Shown here piece by piece: positions 27,320-36,544 of a DNA stretch of 64,000 nucleotides. The translations under genes were made by a program, and so were the position numbers. How positions within the stretch are numbered: position 1 is the first letter of the stretch; the number at the start of each line of letters is the position of its first letter. Below the pieces are notes generated by a model. The model saw nothing but the letters and a program-made list of their open reading frames with translations. It had not been told where the DNA came from and searched no databases. Origin of the DNA: Enterovibrio baiacu (lineage in GTDB: Bacteria > Pseudomonadota > Gammaproteobacteria > Enterobacterales > Vibrionaceae); NCBI RefSeq assembly GCF_004120195.1, contig NZ_SCHN01000005.1, forward strand, positions 186,001 to 250,000, given 5' to 3'.

Positions 27320-28075
27320 TCACGTAGACGCTTCTTCCGAAATCGCTTTGGCGGTGTTCAACAGGCTGGTTTTTGCCGCCTCAAATTGATGTTGTTTATC
27401 CATGATTTGCTCTGCGCCGGATATGTTGATGGCAGCGATGATCTTACCGAGATAATCCCTGATAGGTACGGCGATGGCTGTTGCATTGTCAGAACGTGAG
27501 AAAGCAAAGCCCTGCTTCTTCTCAGTCGCGATGAGGTGCTTTAGTTCAGGAAGCGTTTGTGGGTTGGGTTTTGCGTAAACGTCCAATTGAATGTTTTGAT
27601 AGACCGCACTCAATTCAATGTCGCTGAGCTGCTGCAGCAAGATGCGTCCCATCGCATTGGTATGACAGGGAAGCCTTGTTCCCAGCGGAATATTCACCGA
27701 CAACCGTTGTGACGCTTGGGCGCGATAAATATACAACGTCTCTAACCCGTCTCTTACCGACAAATGGCAAGATATGCTGGTTTCATCCCTGAGTCGCTGC
27801 AAATGAGGTGCCGCAACATCCACCAAATTCTGCCCCGCCAAGTATGAAAAACCGCGTGAAACCACTTGAGGGCCGATGGTATACGCATTTCTTGCGACTT
27901 TCTTCAGGTAGTTCTTATCAAGCAGCGTTTGAACAATACGGTATATCGATGACTGGCTGACACCCAATCGCTCAGCAAAGTCATGAGTGCTCAGGATTCG
28001 ATGTTCCGCGTCATACATTTCGATAATCTCCAACCCTCTCGCGAGCGAATTAACCTGATAGTCCGCCTTGCTCAT
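27320..28075 (-). CDS. IclR family transcriptional regulator
   Basis: The 251-residue product has the IclR winged helix-turn-helix (residues ~8-70; LARGLEIIEMYDAEHRILST, LGVSQSSIYRIVQTLLDKNYL) and the effector domain (~75-245; RLPCHTNAMGRILL, FSRSDNATAIAVPIRD). IclR proteins often repress neighbouring catabolic genes until a small acid or amino acid binds. It is divergent from purU-folD-sox and converges on doeB, so it may control either unit. The 140-bp divergent spacer carries palindromes. Confidence 0.92.
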   Translation of the reverse strand: MSKADYQVNSLARGLEIIEMYDAEHRILSTHDFAERLGVSQSSIYRIVQTLLDKNYLKKVARNAYTIGPQVVSRGFSYLAGQNLVDVAAPHLQRLRDETSISCHLSVRDGLETLYIYRAQASQRLSVNIPLGTRLPCHTNAMGRILLQQLSDIELSAVYQNIQLDVYAKPNPQTLPELKHLIATEKKQGFAFSRSDNATAIAVPIRDYLGKIIAAINISGAEQIMDKQHQFEAAKTSLLNTAKAISEEAST

Positions 28076-28101
28076 GTTTTCCCACCTACAAAATAAATCT
28101 T

Positions 28102-28172
28102 CATATCTGAATAAAATATGTCCGTTTTATCCATTAACGTCCATCTTGATTGTTAATTTTGTGTGATATCAC
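28102..28172. promoter_or_regulatory. Candidate operators in the iclR-purU spacer
   Basis: A perfect 10-bp palindrome GTGATATCAC lies at 28163-28172, 44 bp before purU. A CATAT-N9-ATATG inverted repeat lies at 28102-28120, nearer iclR. Both are plausible IclR sites; neither can be assigned by sequence alone. Confidence 0.35.
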
Positions 28173-28215
28173 TTATCAAGGTGAATATATCTTCACCAAC
28201 CAAACAGGACAAAAC

Positions 28216-29076
28216 ATGCCAGATTCAAAGGAATTTATTCTCAAAGCAACGTGCGATGCATCTAGCGGCATTCTCGCCGCTGTCACTTCCTACCTGGCGG
28301 GCCTGAGTTGCTACATCTCTGAGTTGCATCAATTTGATGATGAAGAAAACCAAAACTTTTTCATGCGCGCCGTTTGCCGGATTGAATCACCCGATGTGGA
28401 TTTAGAGACCATCAAGGAAGGCTTTGAAGCGCAGGTCAGTCGCTTCAACATGGATTGGCAGTTTTTTGATGCCGATGCACCCACGCGCGTGCTGATCATG
28501 GTGAGCAAGTTTGACCATTGCCTTAAAGACCTATTGTACCGTCACGAGAATGGCGAGTTACCGATGGAGATCACCGCCGTGGTGTCGAACCACAAAGATT
28601 TGAGACCCATTGTTGAGCGCGCAGGCATTCGTTTCATTTGGCTGCCAATGAGTGCTGAAAACAAACCGCGTCAAGAAGCCGCCCTGCTGGACGTGATTGC
28701 AGAAACGCAAACCGAATTGGTCGTACTCGCTCGCTACATGCAGATCCTTTCTGATGACCTCTGTAAGAAACTGCACGGTAAAGCGATCAACATTCATCAC
28801 TCTTTTCTGCCAAGCTTTAAGGGGGCGAAGCCTTATCACCAAGCACATGCTCGCGGTGTGAAACTGATTGGTGCAACGGCGCACTATGTCACATCCGATC
28901 TCGATGAAGGGCCGATCATTCAACAGAGTGTTCAACCTGTTGGTCACACCTATTCCTCTGACAGATTGGTTGCCGTTGGGCGAGATACTGAAACCATCGC
29001 CCTCGCACAAGCAGTTCGACTTCATTTAGAGCACCGCGTCTTTATGTACGGTAATAAAACCGTTGTATTCCAATGA
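28216..29076 (+). CDS. purU: Formyltetrahydrofolate deformylase PurU
   Basis: PurU hydrolyses 10-formyl-THF to formate and THF. From ATG 28216 (AGGAC upstream) the 286-residue product has an N-terminal ACT domain (~residues 5-85) and a C-terminal formyltransferase-like domain. Conserved pieces are MVSKFDHCLKDLLYRHENGEL, LARYMQILS, INIHHSFLPSFKGAKPYHQAH (catalytic Asn-His region) and GATAHYVTSDLDEGPIIQQ (catalytic Asp). Next to folD and sox genes it probably frees folate from one-carbon units produced by N-methyl oxidation. Confidence 0.95.
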   Translation: MPDSKEFILKATCDASSGILAAVTSYLAGLSCYISELHQFDDEENQNFFMRAVCRIESPDVDLETIKEGFEAQVSRFNMDWQFFDADAPTRVLIMVSKFDHCLKDLLYRHENGELPMEITAVVSNHKDLRPIVERAGIRFIWLPMSAENKPRQEAALLDVIAETQTELVVLARYMQILSDDLCKKLHGKAINIHHSFLPSFKGAKPYHQAHARGVKLIGATAHYVTSDLDEGPIIQQSVQPVGHTYSSDRLVAVGRDTETIALAQAVRLHLEHRVFMYGNKTVVFQ

Positions 29077-29091
29077 TCAACAGAGGTAACC

Positions 29092-29985
29092 ATGCAAACA
29101 AAGACGCCAACAATGACGCCAGTAAACATTATTGATGGTCGCCAACTGTCTGATCGATTGATTGAAGAAATGACGCAGGAAGTGCAAGAACGAAAGCAAC
29201 AAGGCTGCCCGCAACCGGGGCTCGCCGTTGTATTGGTGGGTGAAGATCCAGCCAGCGCCATATACGTTCGCAATAAAATCCGATGCGCGGAAAAAGCAGG
29301 GCTGTTTTCGTTGGTAAAACGCCTTGATGCATATTGCACACAAGAAACGCTCGATGATGTGGTGATTGCGCTTAACGAACGCGACGACATTCACGGCATT
29401 CTGGTGCAGCTCCCCTTGCCCCCACACCTTTCTGAAGAACGCATTATTAACCTCATCGACCCGACCAAAGACGTTGATGGGTTTCATCCCGTCAACGTTG
29501 GGCTCTTGTCGTCTGGGCAAGCCAAGCTTGTGCCATGCACACCACTTGGGTGCATGGAGATCCTTGCGCGAGAAATGGGTGATCTAACAGGGAAACATGC
29601 CGTCGTCATTGGTCGTTCTAACATCGTCGGAAAGCCAATGGCGAACCTTCTACTTCAAGCCAACTGCACGGTCACCATTGTGCACTCCAAGACAATCGAT
29701 GCTGCTGCTGTTTGTCGACAAGCCGATATCTTGGTCGCGGCAGTGGGTGTCGCAGAATTGGTCGATAAAGACTGGGTTAAACCAGGGGCTGTGGTGATTG
29801 ATGTTGGCATAAACGCCACTGAAGTCGACGGTAAGCGAAAGCTCGTCGGTGACGTCAATTTCGCTGATGTCGCAGATAAATGCCAAGCAATCACCCCTGT
29901 GCCGGGCGGCGTTGGGCCAATGACCATTGCCTGCCTGATCAAAAATACGCTAACGGCAGCGAAACAGCGCGACATTGAGACCTGA
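29092..29985 (+). CDS. folD: Bifunctional methylene-THF dehydrogenase/cyclohydrolase FolD
   Basis: FolD turns 5,10-methylene-THF into 10-formyl-THF using NADP. The 297-residue product shows [20 protein letters not shown] (catalytic Tyr-x3-Lys), [22 protein letters not shown] and the nucleotide-binding [16 protein letters not shown]. It ends in [16 protein letters not shown]. It is 15 bp after purU and ahead of soxB. A second housekeeping folD would be expected elsewhere in the genome; this copy would serve the methylene-THF made by the sarcosine oxidase. Confidence 0.95.
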   Translation: MQTKTPTMTPVNIIDGRQLSDRLIEEMTQEVQERKQQGCPQPGLAVVLVGEDPASAIYVRNKIRCAEKAGLFSLVKRLDAYCTQETLDDVVIALNERDDIHGILVQLPLPPHLSEERIINLIDPTKDVDGFHPVNVGLLSSGQAKLVPCTPLGCMEILAREMGDLTGKHAVVIGRSNIVGKPMANLLLQANCTVTIVHSKTIDAAAVCRQADILVAAVGVAELVDKDWVKPGAVVIDVGINATEVDGKRKLVGDVNFADVADKCQAITPVPGGVGPMTIACLIKNTLTAAKQRDIET

Positions 29986-30072
29986 ATACAAACACGCTAA
30001 ACCCATCATTCGAAGAACCCAGCGATTTTCGTCTAAATAGCCATTAAATGGATTGTAACGAGGGAACGTACA

Positions 30073-31320
30073 GTGCCTTTTTCACTTTTAAAATATGGTC
30101 TAACCAATGACTATCCCTTTGAGAAGGACATGGATTTACCCGTCCCGACCGATCTCAAGCGCCACTATGATGTGGTGATCATTGGCGGCGGCGGTCACGG
30201 CGTCGCAACGGCGTATTACCTCGCCAAATATCACGGCATTACCAACGTGGCTATTTTGGAGAAGGGATACCTTGGCGGCGGTAACACCGCACGAAACACC
30301 GCAGTGATTCGCTCAAACTACCTCACGTCCGAAGGTGTGAAGTTCTATAGCGAATCCGTGAAACTATTCCAAAACCTCTCGAATGAATTTGATTTCAACA
30401 TCATGTATTCCTCTCGCGGGCAGCTAACACTTGCCCACACCGATGCCACCGTTCGATCTTTCAGACAACGTACAGAAGTGAATAAGCATTTTGGTGGACG
30501 GACAGAACTCATCGACCCCCAACAAATTCGAGAGCTCGTCCCTACCCTCAACATGAACCCAGCGGATCTTCCTATTCTTGCTGGCCTTTGGCACATGGAT
30601 GGCGCAACCGCAAGGCATGACGCCGTCGCATGGGGTTACGCGAAAGGCGCAACACAACGTGGCGTTGAACTCCACCAGCTTACGGAAGTGACAAACATCA
30701 ACACCGAGAACGGCAAAGTGGTCTCCGTCGAGACTAACAGAGGCACCGTTGGTTGTGGCGCTGTGGTGCAGGCCGTTGCAGGACACAGTTCCATCGTGGC
30801 TGCAATGGCAGGGTTTAGAATGCCGCTCACCAGTTATCCACTGCAAGCCATGGTGACGACCCCCGTTAAGCCCTTCCTTGATCCGCTTGTCAGTTCTTCC
30901 GCCCTTCATTGCTATGTGCAGCAAACGGGTCGAGGTGAAATTGTGTTTGGCGGCGGTTCAGATCCTTACCCGCTTTACAACACACGCTCGACGCTCGATC
31001 TGAAAGAAAGCCTGATCGCCAGTGCGATAGAAATGTTCCCCTTCATGGCCAATTTCAAATTGCTGCGCCAATGGGCAGGTACAACGGACATGACCAGCGA
31101 CTACAGCCCGATCATGGGGTTAAGCCCTGTAGACAATTACTACTTGGATGCTGGCTGGGGAACGTGGGGCTTTAAAGCCACACCGATATGCGGAAAAACC
31201 ATGGCGGAATTGGTCGCATCTGGCGGAAAAGTGCCTGAACTGATCGCACCGTTTTCAATGGACAGGTTCGATGCATTCCGACAAGTCAACGAAATGGGGG
31301 CCACGGCCGCGAGCCATTAG
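30073..31320 (+). CDS. soxB: Sarcosine oxidase beta subunit SoxB
   Basis: SoxB is the flavin-bearing catalytic subunit of heterotetrameric sarcosine oxidase, which demethylates sarcosine to glycine. The 415-residue product starts at a GTG with GAGGG upstream. It has the FAD motif DVVIIGGGGHGVATAYYLAK (residues 33-52), GGGNTARNTAVIRSNY and ATARHDAVAWGYA, whose histidine (residue 182) matches the position of the covalent FMN ligand in known SoxB. It ends with WGTWGFKATPICGKTMAELV. The order soxBDAG is the standard one. Confidence 0.94.
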   Translation: MPFSLLKYGLTNDYPFEKDMDLPVPTDLKRHYDVVIIGGGGHGVATAYYLAKYHGITNVAILEKGYLGGGNTARNTAVIRSNYLTSEGVKFYSESVKLFQNLSNEFDFNIMYSSRGQLTLAHTDATVRSFRQRTEVNKHFGGRTELIDPQQIRELVPTLNMNPADLPILAGLWHMDGATARHDAVAWGYAKGATQRGVELHQLTEVTNINTENGKVVSVETNRGTVGCGAVVQAVAGHSSIVAAMAGFRMPLTSYPLQAMVTTPVKPFLDPLVSSSALHCYVQQTGRGEIVFGGGSDPYPLYNTRSTLDLKESLIASAIEMFPFMANFKLLRQWAGTTDMTSDYSPIMGLSPVDNYYLDAGWGTWGFKATPICGKTMAELVASGGKVPELIAPFSMDRFDAFRQVNEMGATAASH

Positions 31321-31330
31321 GAGTAGTGAT

Positions 31331-31672
31331 ATGAAGATTATGCCTTGTCCCTTGAACGGCCCAAGAAACATCAATGAATTTGTCTATGGCGGCGAAGTGA
31401 AAGCCATACCTGACCATAAAAACTGCTCAGACAAAGCATGGGCTGAATATGTGTTCTATTCAGATAACACCATCAAAATCGTCAAAGAGTGGTGGTTTCA
31501 CAGCGCCTCCGGCTATTGGTTTATTGCAGAACGACACACCGCGTCAGATGAGATTATTCGAACCTATGATCCCAGTGAAATCTATAAAGAAAGAATCAAC
31601 TTCGATGCCGATACGCGCGAAGCAAATGCTGCTGATGGTAAAAACGGTGAAGGGAAAGGAGCACAGCCATGA
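31331..31672 (+). CDS. soxD: Sarcosine oxidase delta subunit SoxD, zinc site degenerate
   Basis: The 113-residue product begins MKIMPCPLNGPRNINEFVYG and includes WAEYVFYSDN and KEWWFHSASGYWFIAERHT, clear SoxD features. Known SoxD binds zinc through two N-terminal cysteines (CPxCG) plus a later His and Cys. Here Cys6 is kept but Cys9 is Asn, and the later cysteine is Gly61 four residues after His57. The zinc site should therefore be lost. ATG 31331 has AGGAG upstream, 10 bp after soxB, and the stop overlaps the soxA start by 4 bp. Confidence 0.9.
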   Translation: MKIMPCPLNGPRNINEFVYGGEVKAIPDHKNCSDKAWAEYVFYSDNTIKIVKEWWFHSASGYWFIAERHTASDEIIRTYDPSEIYKERINFDADTREANAADGKNGEGKGAQP

Positions 31673-34578
31673 TTGATAACCATCGATTGTCGCCGCCCAT
31701 GGGTTCTTTAATTTCTCGCGACAACACCGTCAGCTTTGAATTTGAAGGAAAACACTACATTGGTTATGAAGGCGACACCGTCGCCAGTGCCTTGATTGCA
31801 AACAACCAATGGCTGATGTCGCGCTCTTTCAAATATCACCGTCCTCGCGGGCCATTAACCATGGCTGGCCAAGATGCCAATACGCTGGTTCAACTGCCCG
31901 ATGAAGCCAATGTATTGGCAGATCGTGTCGACGTTTCTAAAGCGCCAATGGTCATGGGCCAAAATTACAATGGCTCGTTAGAAAACGATAAGGATGCCTT
32001 GCTCGAAAAGGTCGGACGTTTCATGCCGGTCGGGTTTTATTACCGTGCGTTTTATAAACCAAAAGGCATTTGGGACAAATGGGAACCACTGATCCGCAAA
32101 AAAGCAGGATTGGGGAAAGCAAACCTCGAATTTGAACCGACTTATCATGATAAAGCCTATTTGTTTTGCGATGTGATGATTGTCGGCGCAGGCCCTGCCG
32201 GTTTGAACGCCGCCATTACCGCCGCGCAAGGCGGTGCTGAGGTTTTGCTTGTTGATGAAAATAAACAGCTGGGCGGTGCGCTCACCTATCACCGTTTCGA
32301 CATCGACGGTGAAATAGCCGATGAAACGCTTAACACCCTTCGCGCAACAGTCGTGGATCATCCTAAGATCCGTGTATTAACAGACGCGATTTGTAATGCA
32401 TGGTTTACCGACAATTACTTGCCCGTTCTTACTGGCAACCGCATGTACAAAGTCAGAGCCAAGCAGTGCATCGTCGCTTCTGGAGAATTCGAGCAGCACG
32501 TCGTTTTCAGAAACAACGACCTCCCCGGCATTGTGCTTTGCAGTGCGGCGATGAGGCTTATGAAGCACTACGCCATCAAGCCGGGCAACAAATCCGTGGT
32601 GTTAACAGGCAATGATGACGGTTACCTTGCCGCTATCGAACTGGCACAACAAGGCGTGGATGTTGTATCCATCATCGACATGCGTAACAACCAGCGATGT
32701 GCTGACTTGGTCAATGCGGTGCAAGCATTAGGGATCCCCGTTGTGTTGGGCGCAACAGTGTATGAAGCACAAGCGCGCAACAACCACCTTTCTGCTGTCG
32801 AGGTGTATTCTCTCGATGAAAATGGCACCGCCCATCAACCTATTTCTACCATCCCGTGCGATCTTCTCTGTGTGTCTTCAGGCTACATGCCGACGTACCA
32901 GTTGCTTTGTCAGGCGGGCGCGCAATTAACGTACAACGATACCTCTGCGCGCTTCACGCTGAAGAACCTGCCAGGCAACCTCCACATTGCCGGGTCAGTG
33001 AATGGCATTCATGCGCTTGGCAAAGTGTTGGCTGATGGCGAACGCGCTGCGCAAGCCTGTTTAGTCAATCTTGGGCTGTCTGATGCTCTTGGCGGCGTAG
33101 TCACCTGTGACCAAAACACGAATTTTCCTTGGCCTATCTTCCCTCACCCTAAAGGGAAAGATTTTGTTGATTTCGATGAAGACCTTCAGGCCAAAGACAT
33201 CATCAATGCAACGCGTTTAGGCTATCGCGATATTCAACTCGTTAAACGTTTTTCCACCGTTGGCATGGGGCCTTCTCAAGGGCGTCATTCCGCGCTTGCC
33301 ACTGCAAGATTAGTGGCGGAAGCCACCGACAGAACCGTCAGTGACACGGGCGTAACAACCGCTCGCCCGCCCTTTATTCCCGAGAAACTCGCGTACCTCG
33401 CAGGAAGGATTTTCAACCCCGTACGCCTCACGCCTATGCATGCAAGGCATGAAGCACTTGGCGCACAATTCATGCCCGCAGGTGCATGGCGTCGACCCGC
33501 GTATTATGGTGAACCCAAGAATCGTCATGCGTTGATCCAAGATGAGGCGTTAGCGGTTCGACAAAATGTCGGCATCATTGACGTCAGCACGCTCGGTGGC
33601 ATCGAAGTGCGTGGGCCAGATGCACCTGAATTTCTCAATCGTATGTACACCTTTGCTTTTGTAAAACAGCCAGTCGGAAAAACACGTTACGCCGTGCTGA
33701 CCAATGAGCAAGGTGTGGTGGTGGACGATGGTGTAGCGTGTCGCATCGCTGAAGATCATTACTACGTCACGGCAACCACCAGCGGTGTGGATGCGGTTTA
33801 CCGTGAAATGAAAAAGTGGAACGCACAGTGGCGATTAGACGTTGATATTGCCAACGTGACCTCTGCATTTTCTGCAGTCAATGTAGCTGGCCCTCTCGCA
33901 CGAAAAGTGCTTGAAAAGGTCTGTACCGATGTGGATTTCTCGCCAGAAGCGTTCCCGTATCTCTTTTATCGAGAAGGACACATCGGTGGCATGCCCGTTC
34001 GGTTAGCGCGTGTAGGGTTTGTTGGCGAACTTGGTTATGAAATTCACATGCCAACCCTGTTCGCACTCAAAATTTGGGATTTGCTGATGTCTGCAGGTGA
34101 AGAGTTTGGCATGCGCCCGTTCGGTGTCGAAGCGCAGCGTCTACTTCGTCTAGAAAAAGGCCATATCATTGTTGGCCAAGACACGGATGGCATGTCACAC
34201 CCTGGTGAATTATCGCTCGGATGGGCAATCGCAAAAGCCAAGCCTTTTTATGTCGGTTCTCGATCTGTCGATATAGTCATGCGTCGAGAACAAACACGCA
34301 AACTGGTGGGCTTCAAGCTGGATAAGTCATCAGCCAAACCCGAAGAAGGCCATCTGGTGCTCGATAAAGCCGGTCACGATTCAAACATCACAGGCAATGT
34401 GACGTCTTGCGATTTTTCCTCAACGTTGGATGCCTACATCGGCCTCGCCTTTGTCGGCATTGATCAACAAGAGCCCGGGACGCGCTTCCCAATCCGTATC
34501 GATGGTAAAGAAGTATGGCCGGAAGTGGTGTCTTTACCCTTCTACGATCCAGATGGCGAAAGACAGGAGGTCATTTAG
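31669..34578 (+). CDS. soxA: Sarcosine oxidase alpha subunit SoxA
   Basis: SoxA binds NAD and carries the tetrahydrofolate site that captures the methyl group as methylene-THF. The 969-residue product shows an N-terminal 2Fe-2S-like fold domain (FEFEGKHYIGYEGDTVASAL, residues ~20-100) and an FAD/NAD disulfide-oxidoreductase-type domain (VMIVGAGPAGLNAAITAAQGG, ~165-480). A GcvT-type aminomethyltransferase domain follows (~600-870; GFVGELGYEIHMP, GMRPFGVEAQRLLRLEKGH) with the GcvT C-terminal barrel at the end. The length is normal. It overlaps soxD by 4 bp. Confidence 0.95.
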   Translation: MIDNHRLSPPMGSLISRDNTVSFEFEGKHYIGYEGDTVASALIANNQWLMSRSFKYHRPRGPLTMAGQDANTLVQLPDEANVLADRVDVSKAPMVMGQNYNGSLENDKDALLEKVGRFMPVGFYYRAFYKPKGIWDKWEPLIRKKAGLGKANLEFEPTYHDKAYLFCDVMIVGAGPAGLNAAITAAQGGAEVLLVDENKQLGGALTYHRFDIDGEIADETLNTLRATVVDHPKIRVLTDAICNAWFTDNYLPVLTGNRMYKVRAKQCIVASGEFEQHVVFRNNDLPGIVLCSAAMRLMKHYAIKPGNKSVVLTGNDDGYLAAIELAQQGVDVVSIIDMRNNQRCADLVNAVQALGIPVVLGATVYEAQARNNHLSAVEVYSLDENGTAHQPISTIPCDLLCVSSGYMPTYQLLCQAGAQLTYNDTSARFTLKNLPGNLHIAGSVNGIHALGKVLADGERAAQACLVNLGLSDALGGVVTCDQNTNFPWPIFPHPKGKDFVDFDEDLQAKDIINATRLGYRDIQLVKRFSTVGMGPSQGRHSALATARLVAEATDRTVSDTGVTTARPPFIPEKLAYLAGRIFNPVRLTPMHARHEALGAQFMPAGAWRRPAYYGEPKNRHALIQDEALAVRQNVGIIDVSTLGGIEVRGPDAPEFLNRMYTFAFVKQPVGKTRYAVLTNEQGVVVDDGVACRIAEDHYYVTATTSGVDAVYREMKKWNAQWRLDVDIANVTSAFSAVNVAGPLARKVLEKVCTDVDFSPEAFPYLFYREGHIGGMPVRLARVGFVGELGYEIHMPTLFALKIWDLLMSAGEEFGMRPFGVEAQRLLRLEKGHIIVGQDTDGMSHPGELSLGWAIAKAKPFYVGSRSVDIVMRREQTRKLVGFKLDKSSAKPEEGHLVLDKAGHDSNITGNVTSCDFSSTLDAYIGLAFVGIDQQEPGTRFPIRIDGKEVWPEVVSLPFYDPDGERQEVI

Positions 34579-34579
34579 T

Positions 34580-35167
34580 ATGTTTTCTTTTTTAGTCAGT
34601 TCCCAGCCAGAACGCAGAAGCAGCGGTATTGATCCGATCCATCCGCTATCTACCGTCTCTTTTTACGATGCGACCACCACCCACCGCATCGGATTTAGAG
34701 GAGAACATACCGCCGTATTTTTGGAAGAGCACGGCATAGCACTTCCCCCTGAGCCAAACCGAATGACAGAAATGGACAACGGCTTGTGGGTGTTAAGACT
34801 TGGCTTCACCGAATACTGGATCATCGATGCGCAGAACCACCATGCCGACCTCATGGTCAACATGGAAAAAGCTGCAATGCGCAAACAAGGCGTAGCGCGC
34901 TTATATTGTCAGCACAGTTCCGCGATGTTTGTGCTGACTGGCGACAAATGCCCAGCGTTGTTCGCCAAAGTCTGCGGCGTCGATCTTCAACCGAGCGCGT
35001 TTCCACCCAGTCACATCGCACAAACATCGGTCGCCCGTGTCTCATCTGTCGTGGTCAACGTATCAAATACCGATCTCAAGCAAACACGTTTTCTCATTCT
35101 GAGCGATATTTCTAGTGCCGCGTATTTGTGGGAAGCCCTACATGACGCGGCTCACGAGTTTCAATAG
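34580..35167 (+). CDS. soxG: Sarcosine oxidase gamma subunit SoxG
   Basis: The 195-residue product starts 1 bp after the soxA stop, with AGGAGG inside the soxA end. It has the GcvT-like SoxG fold with WVLRLGFTEYWIID, LYCQHSSAMFVLTGDKC and a conserved C-terminal SDISSAAYLWEALHDAAHEF. SoxG completes the alpha-beta-gamma-delta oxidase. A longer open frame beginning inside soxA at 34430 is spurious. Confidence 0.88.
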   Translation: MFSFLVSSQPERRSSGIDPIHPLSTVSFYDATTTHRIGFRGEHTAVFLEEHGIALPPEPNRMTEMDNGLWVLRLGFTEYWIIDAQNHHADLMVNMEKAAMRKQGVARLYCQHSSAMFVLTGDKCPALFAKVCGVDLQPSAFPPSHIAQTSVARVSSVVVNVSNTDLKQTRFLILSDISSAAYLWEALHDAAHEFQ

Positions 35168-35337
35168 ACCTTAAAACGTGCATTCTCGTCGTCGCTTTAT
35201 CCGTAAGACTCACTCAAATAGAGGGCTCAATTAGGGATTGAATGAGCCAGCCAACAGACACACATCGGGGATGTTCCCAATGCAAGCCATTGGGTGCAAG
35301 GCTTCCGATTTATGTGACAAATTCTAAAGGAGTACGT

Positions 35338-36324
35338 ATGCCAACGATTACCATTTCGGAGATTCAAGAGGTTTGCAAAACCGCATTAGAAAAGCACGGA
35401 GCTCTACCTTGGATCGCAGAATCTGTTGCATTTGCTGTCGCCAAGAATGAATCCAGACAGAACCGAATCTGTGGCCTTTACTACTTACAAAGCTATTGCG
35501 AGCAGTTGGTATCAGGCCGTGTTTCTAAAGACGCGGAACCTGTAATTTCAACGCCAAAACCGGGCGTGGTTCAGGTGGATGCGAAATTCGGTTTTGCGCA
35601 ATCGGCGTTTGTTCGCGCATTTCCAACGGTCATGGATGCCGCAAAAGATAACGGTATTGCCGCGTTAGCCATTGGCCATAGCCACACCTGTACCTCATTG
35701 GGTTATTTCACCGAGCAGATTGCTCGCCGCGGCTTTATCGCCATTGGTTTTACCAACTCCTCGCCCATTGTGGCGCCTCCGGGTGGGAAACTTCGCACCA
35801 TTGGCACTAACCCTGTCGCCTTCTCCGTGCCAGACGGCAATGGCGGGATTGCCATGCAGTTTGACCAATCCACTACGGTTGTTGCCCTTGGCAAAATCAC
35901 CATGGCAAAAGAGGCAGGTCAAAGCATTCCTGAAGGCTGGGCGCTCGATGAAGATGGCAACCCAACCACAGATCCCCACAAAGCGCTCGCGGGCTCGCTG
36001 GTGTCTGCTGGCGGCTACAAAGGGTGGGGATTTGGATTAATGGCGGAACTGCTTACCGCAGGCCTCACGGGGGGCATTGCCTCTCAGTTTGTTAAGCCAT
36101 TAAAAGCAACCAACGGTGACCCACACGATCTTGGCCAATACTTCCTGGTCATTGACCCTGCAAATTCCGAGACCTTCTATGAACGCTGCCAGCAAGTGTC
36201 GGATCTGGTCTCTCAAGACGAGGGAACCCGATTACCGGGCCAGTACATTAACGAGCTGACGGAAGTAGACGTGCCCGATGCGTTATGGCAGTTAGCACTC
36301 AACCTCTCTGAAGGCCCCAAATAG
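35338..36324 (+). CDS. Ldh/malate dehydrogenase-like (YlbC/DpkA superfamily) oxidoreductase
   Basis: The 328-residue product belongs to the malate/L-lactate dehydrogenase-like family that includes delta1-piperideine-2-carboxylate/pyrroline-2-carboxylate reductases and ureidoglycolate dehydrogenase. Seen: the catalytic histidine in AIGHSHTCTSLGYFTEQIA, GFTNSSPIVAPPGG, the NAD(P) region TNPVAFSVP and GYKGWGFGLMAELLTAGLTGG. It starts at ATG 35338 (AAAGGAG upstream), 170 bp after soxG. Substrate unknown; reduction of a cyclic imino acid or oxidation of a hydroxy acid would fit the amino acid context. A terminator follows. Confidence 0.85.
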   Translation: MPTITISEIQEVCKTALEKHGALPWIAESVAFAVAKNESRQNRICGLYYLQSYCEQLVSGRVSKDAEPVISTPKPGVVQVDAKFGFAQSAFVRAFPTVMDAAKDNGIAALAIGHSHTCTSLGYFTEQIARRGFIAIGFTNSSPIVAPPGGKLRTIGTNPVAFSVPDGNGGIAMQFDQSTTVVALGKITMAKEAGQSIPEGWALDEDGNPTTDPHKALAGSLVSAGGYKGWGFGLMAELLTAGLTGGIASQFVKPLKATNGDPHDLGQYFLVIDPANSETFYERCQQVSDLVSQDEGTRLPGQYINELTEVDVPDALWQLALNLSEGPK

Positions 36325-36353
36325 CCATGCATCTCGTTTAGAGATGACTGTAC

Positions 36354-36390
36354 AAGAACCTCATTTATCCGATGAGGTTCTTGGTTTTTC
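36354..36390 (+). terminator. Terminator after the purU-folD-sox-Ldh run
   Basis: A perfect 11-bp stem AAGAACCTCAT/ATGAGGTTCTT (36354-36364 with 36372-36382) is followed by GGTTTTTC. It separates this operon from the aldehyde dehydrogenase gene. Confidence 0.85.
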
Positions 36391-36494
36391 AGCGGAAAAT
36401 CCTCCCACAGAAAAAAACACAACTTCCTTCAACCTATTCAGAAAAAACACCAACTCTCCTCCCTGCTGAACAGAAAACAACCTCGCCCAACAAG

Positions 36495-36526
36495 ACGTAC
36501 AGTTAACAGAAAGCAAGATCGTACGT
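36495..36526. promoter_or_regulatory. ACGTAC/GTACGT inverted repeat before the aldehyde dehydrogenase
   Basis: ACGTAC (36495-36500) and GTACGT (36521-36526) form a spaced inverted repeat 19 bp ahead of the start codon. It could be an operator; no regulator can be named. Confidence 0.3.
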
Positions 36527-36544
36527 TTTCATTGGGAGGCGCTT

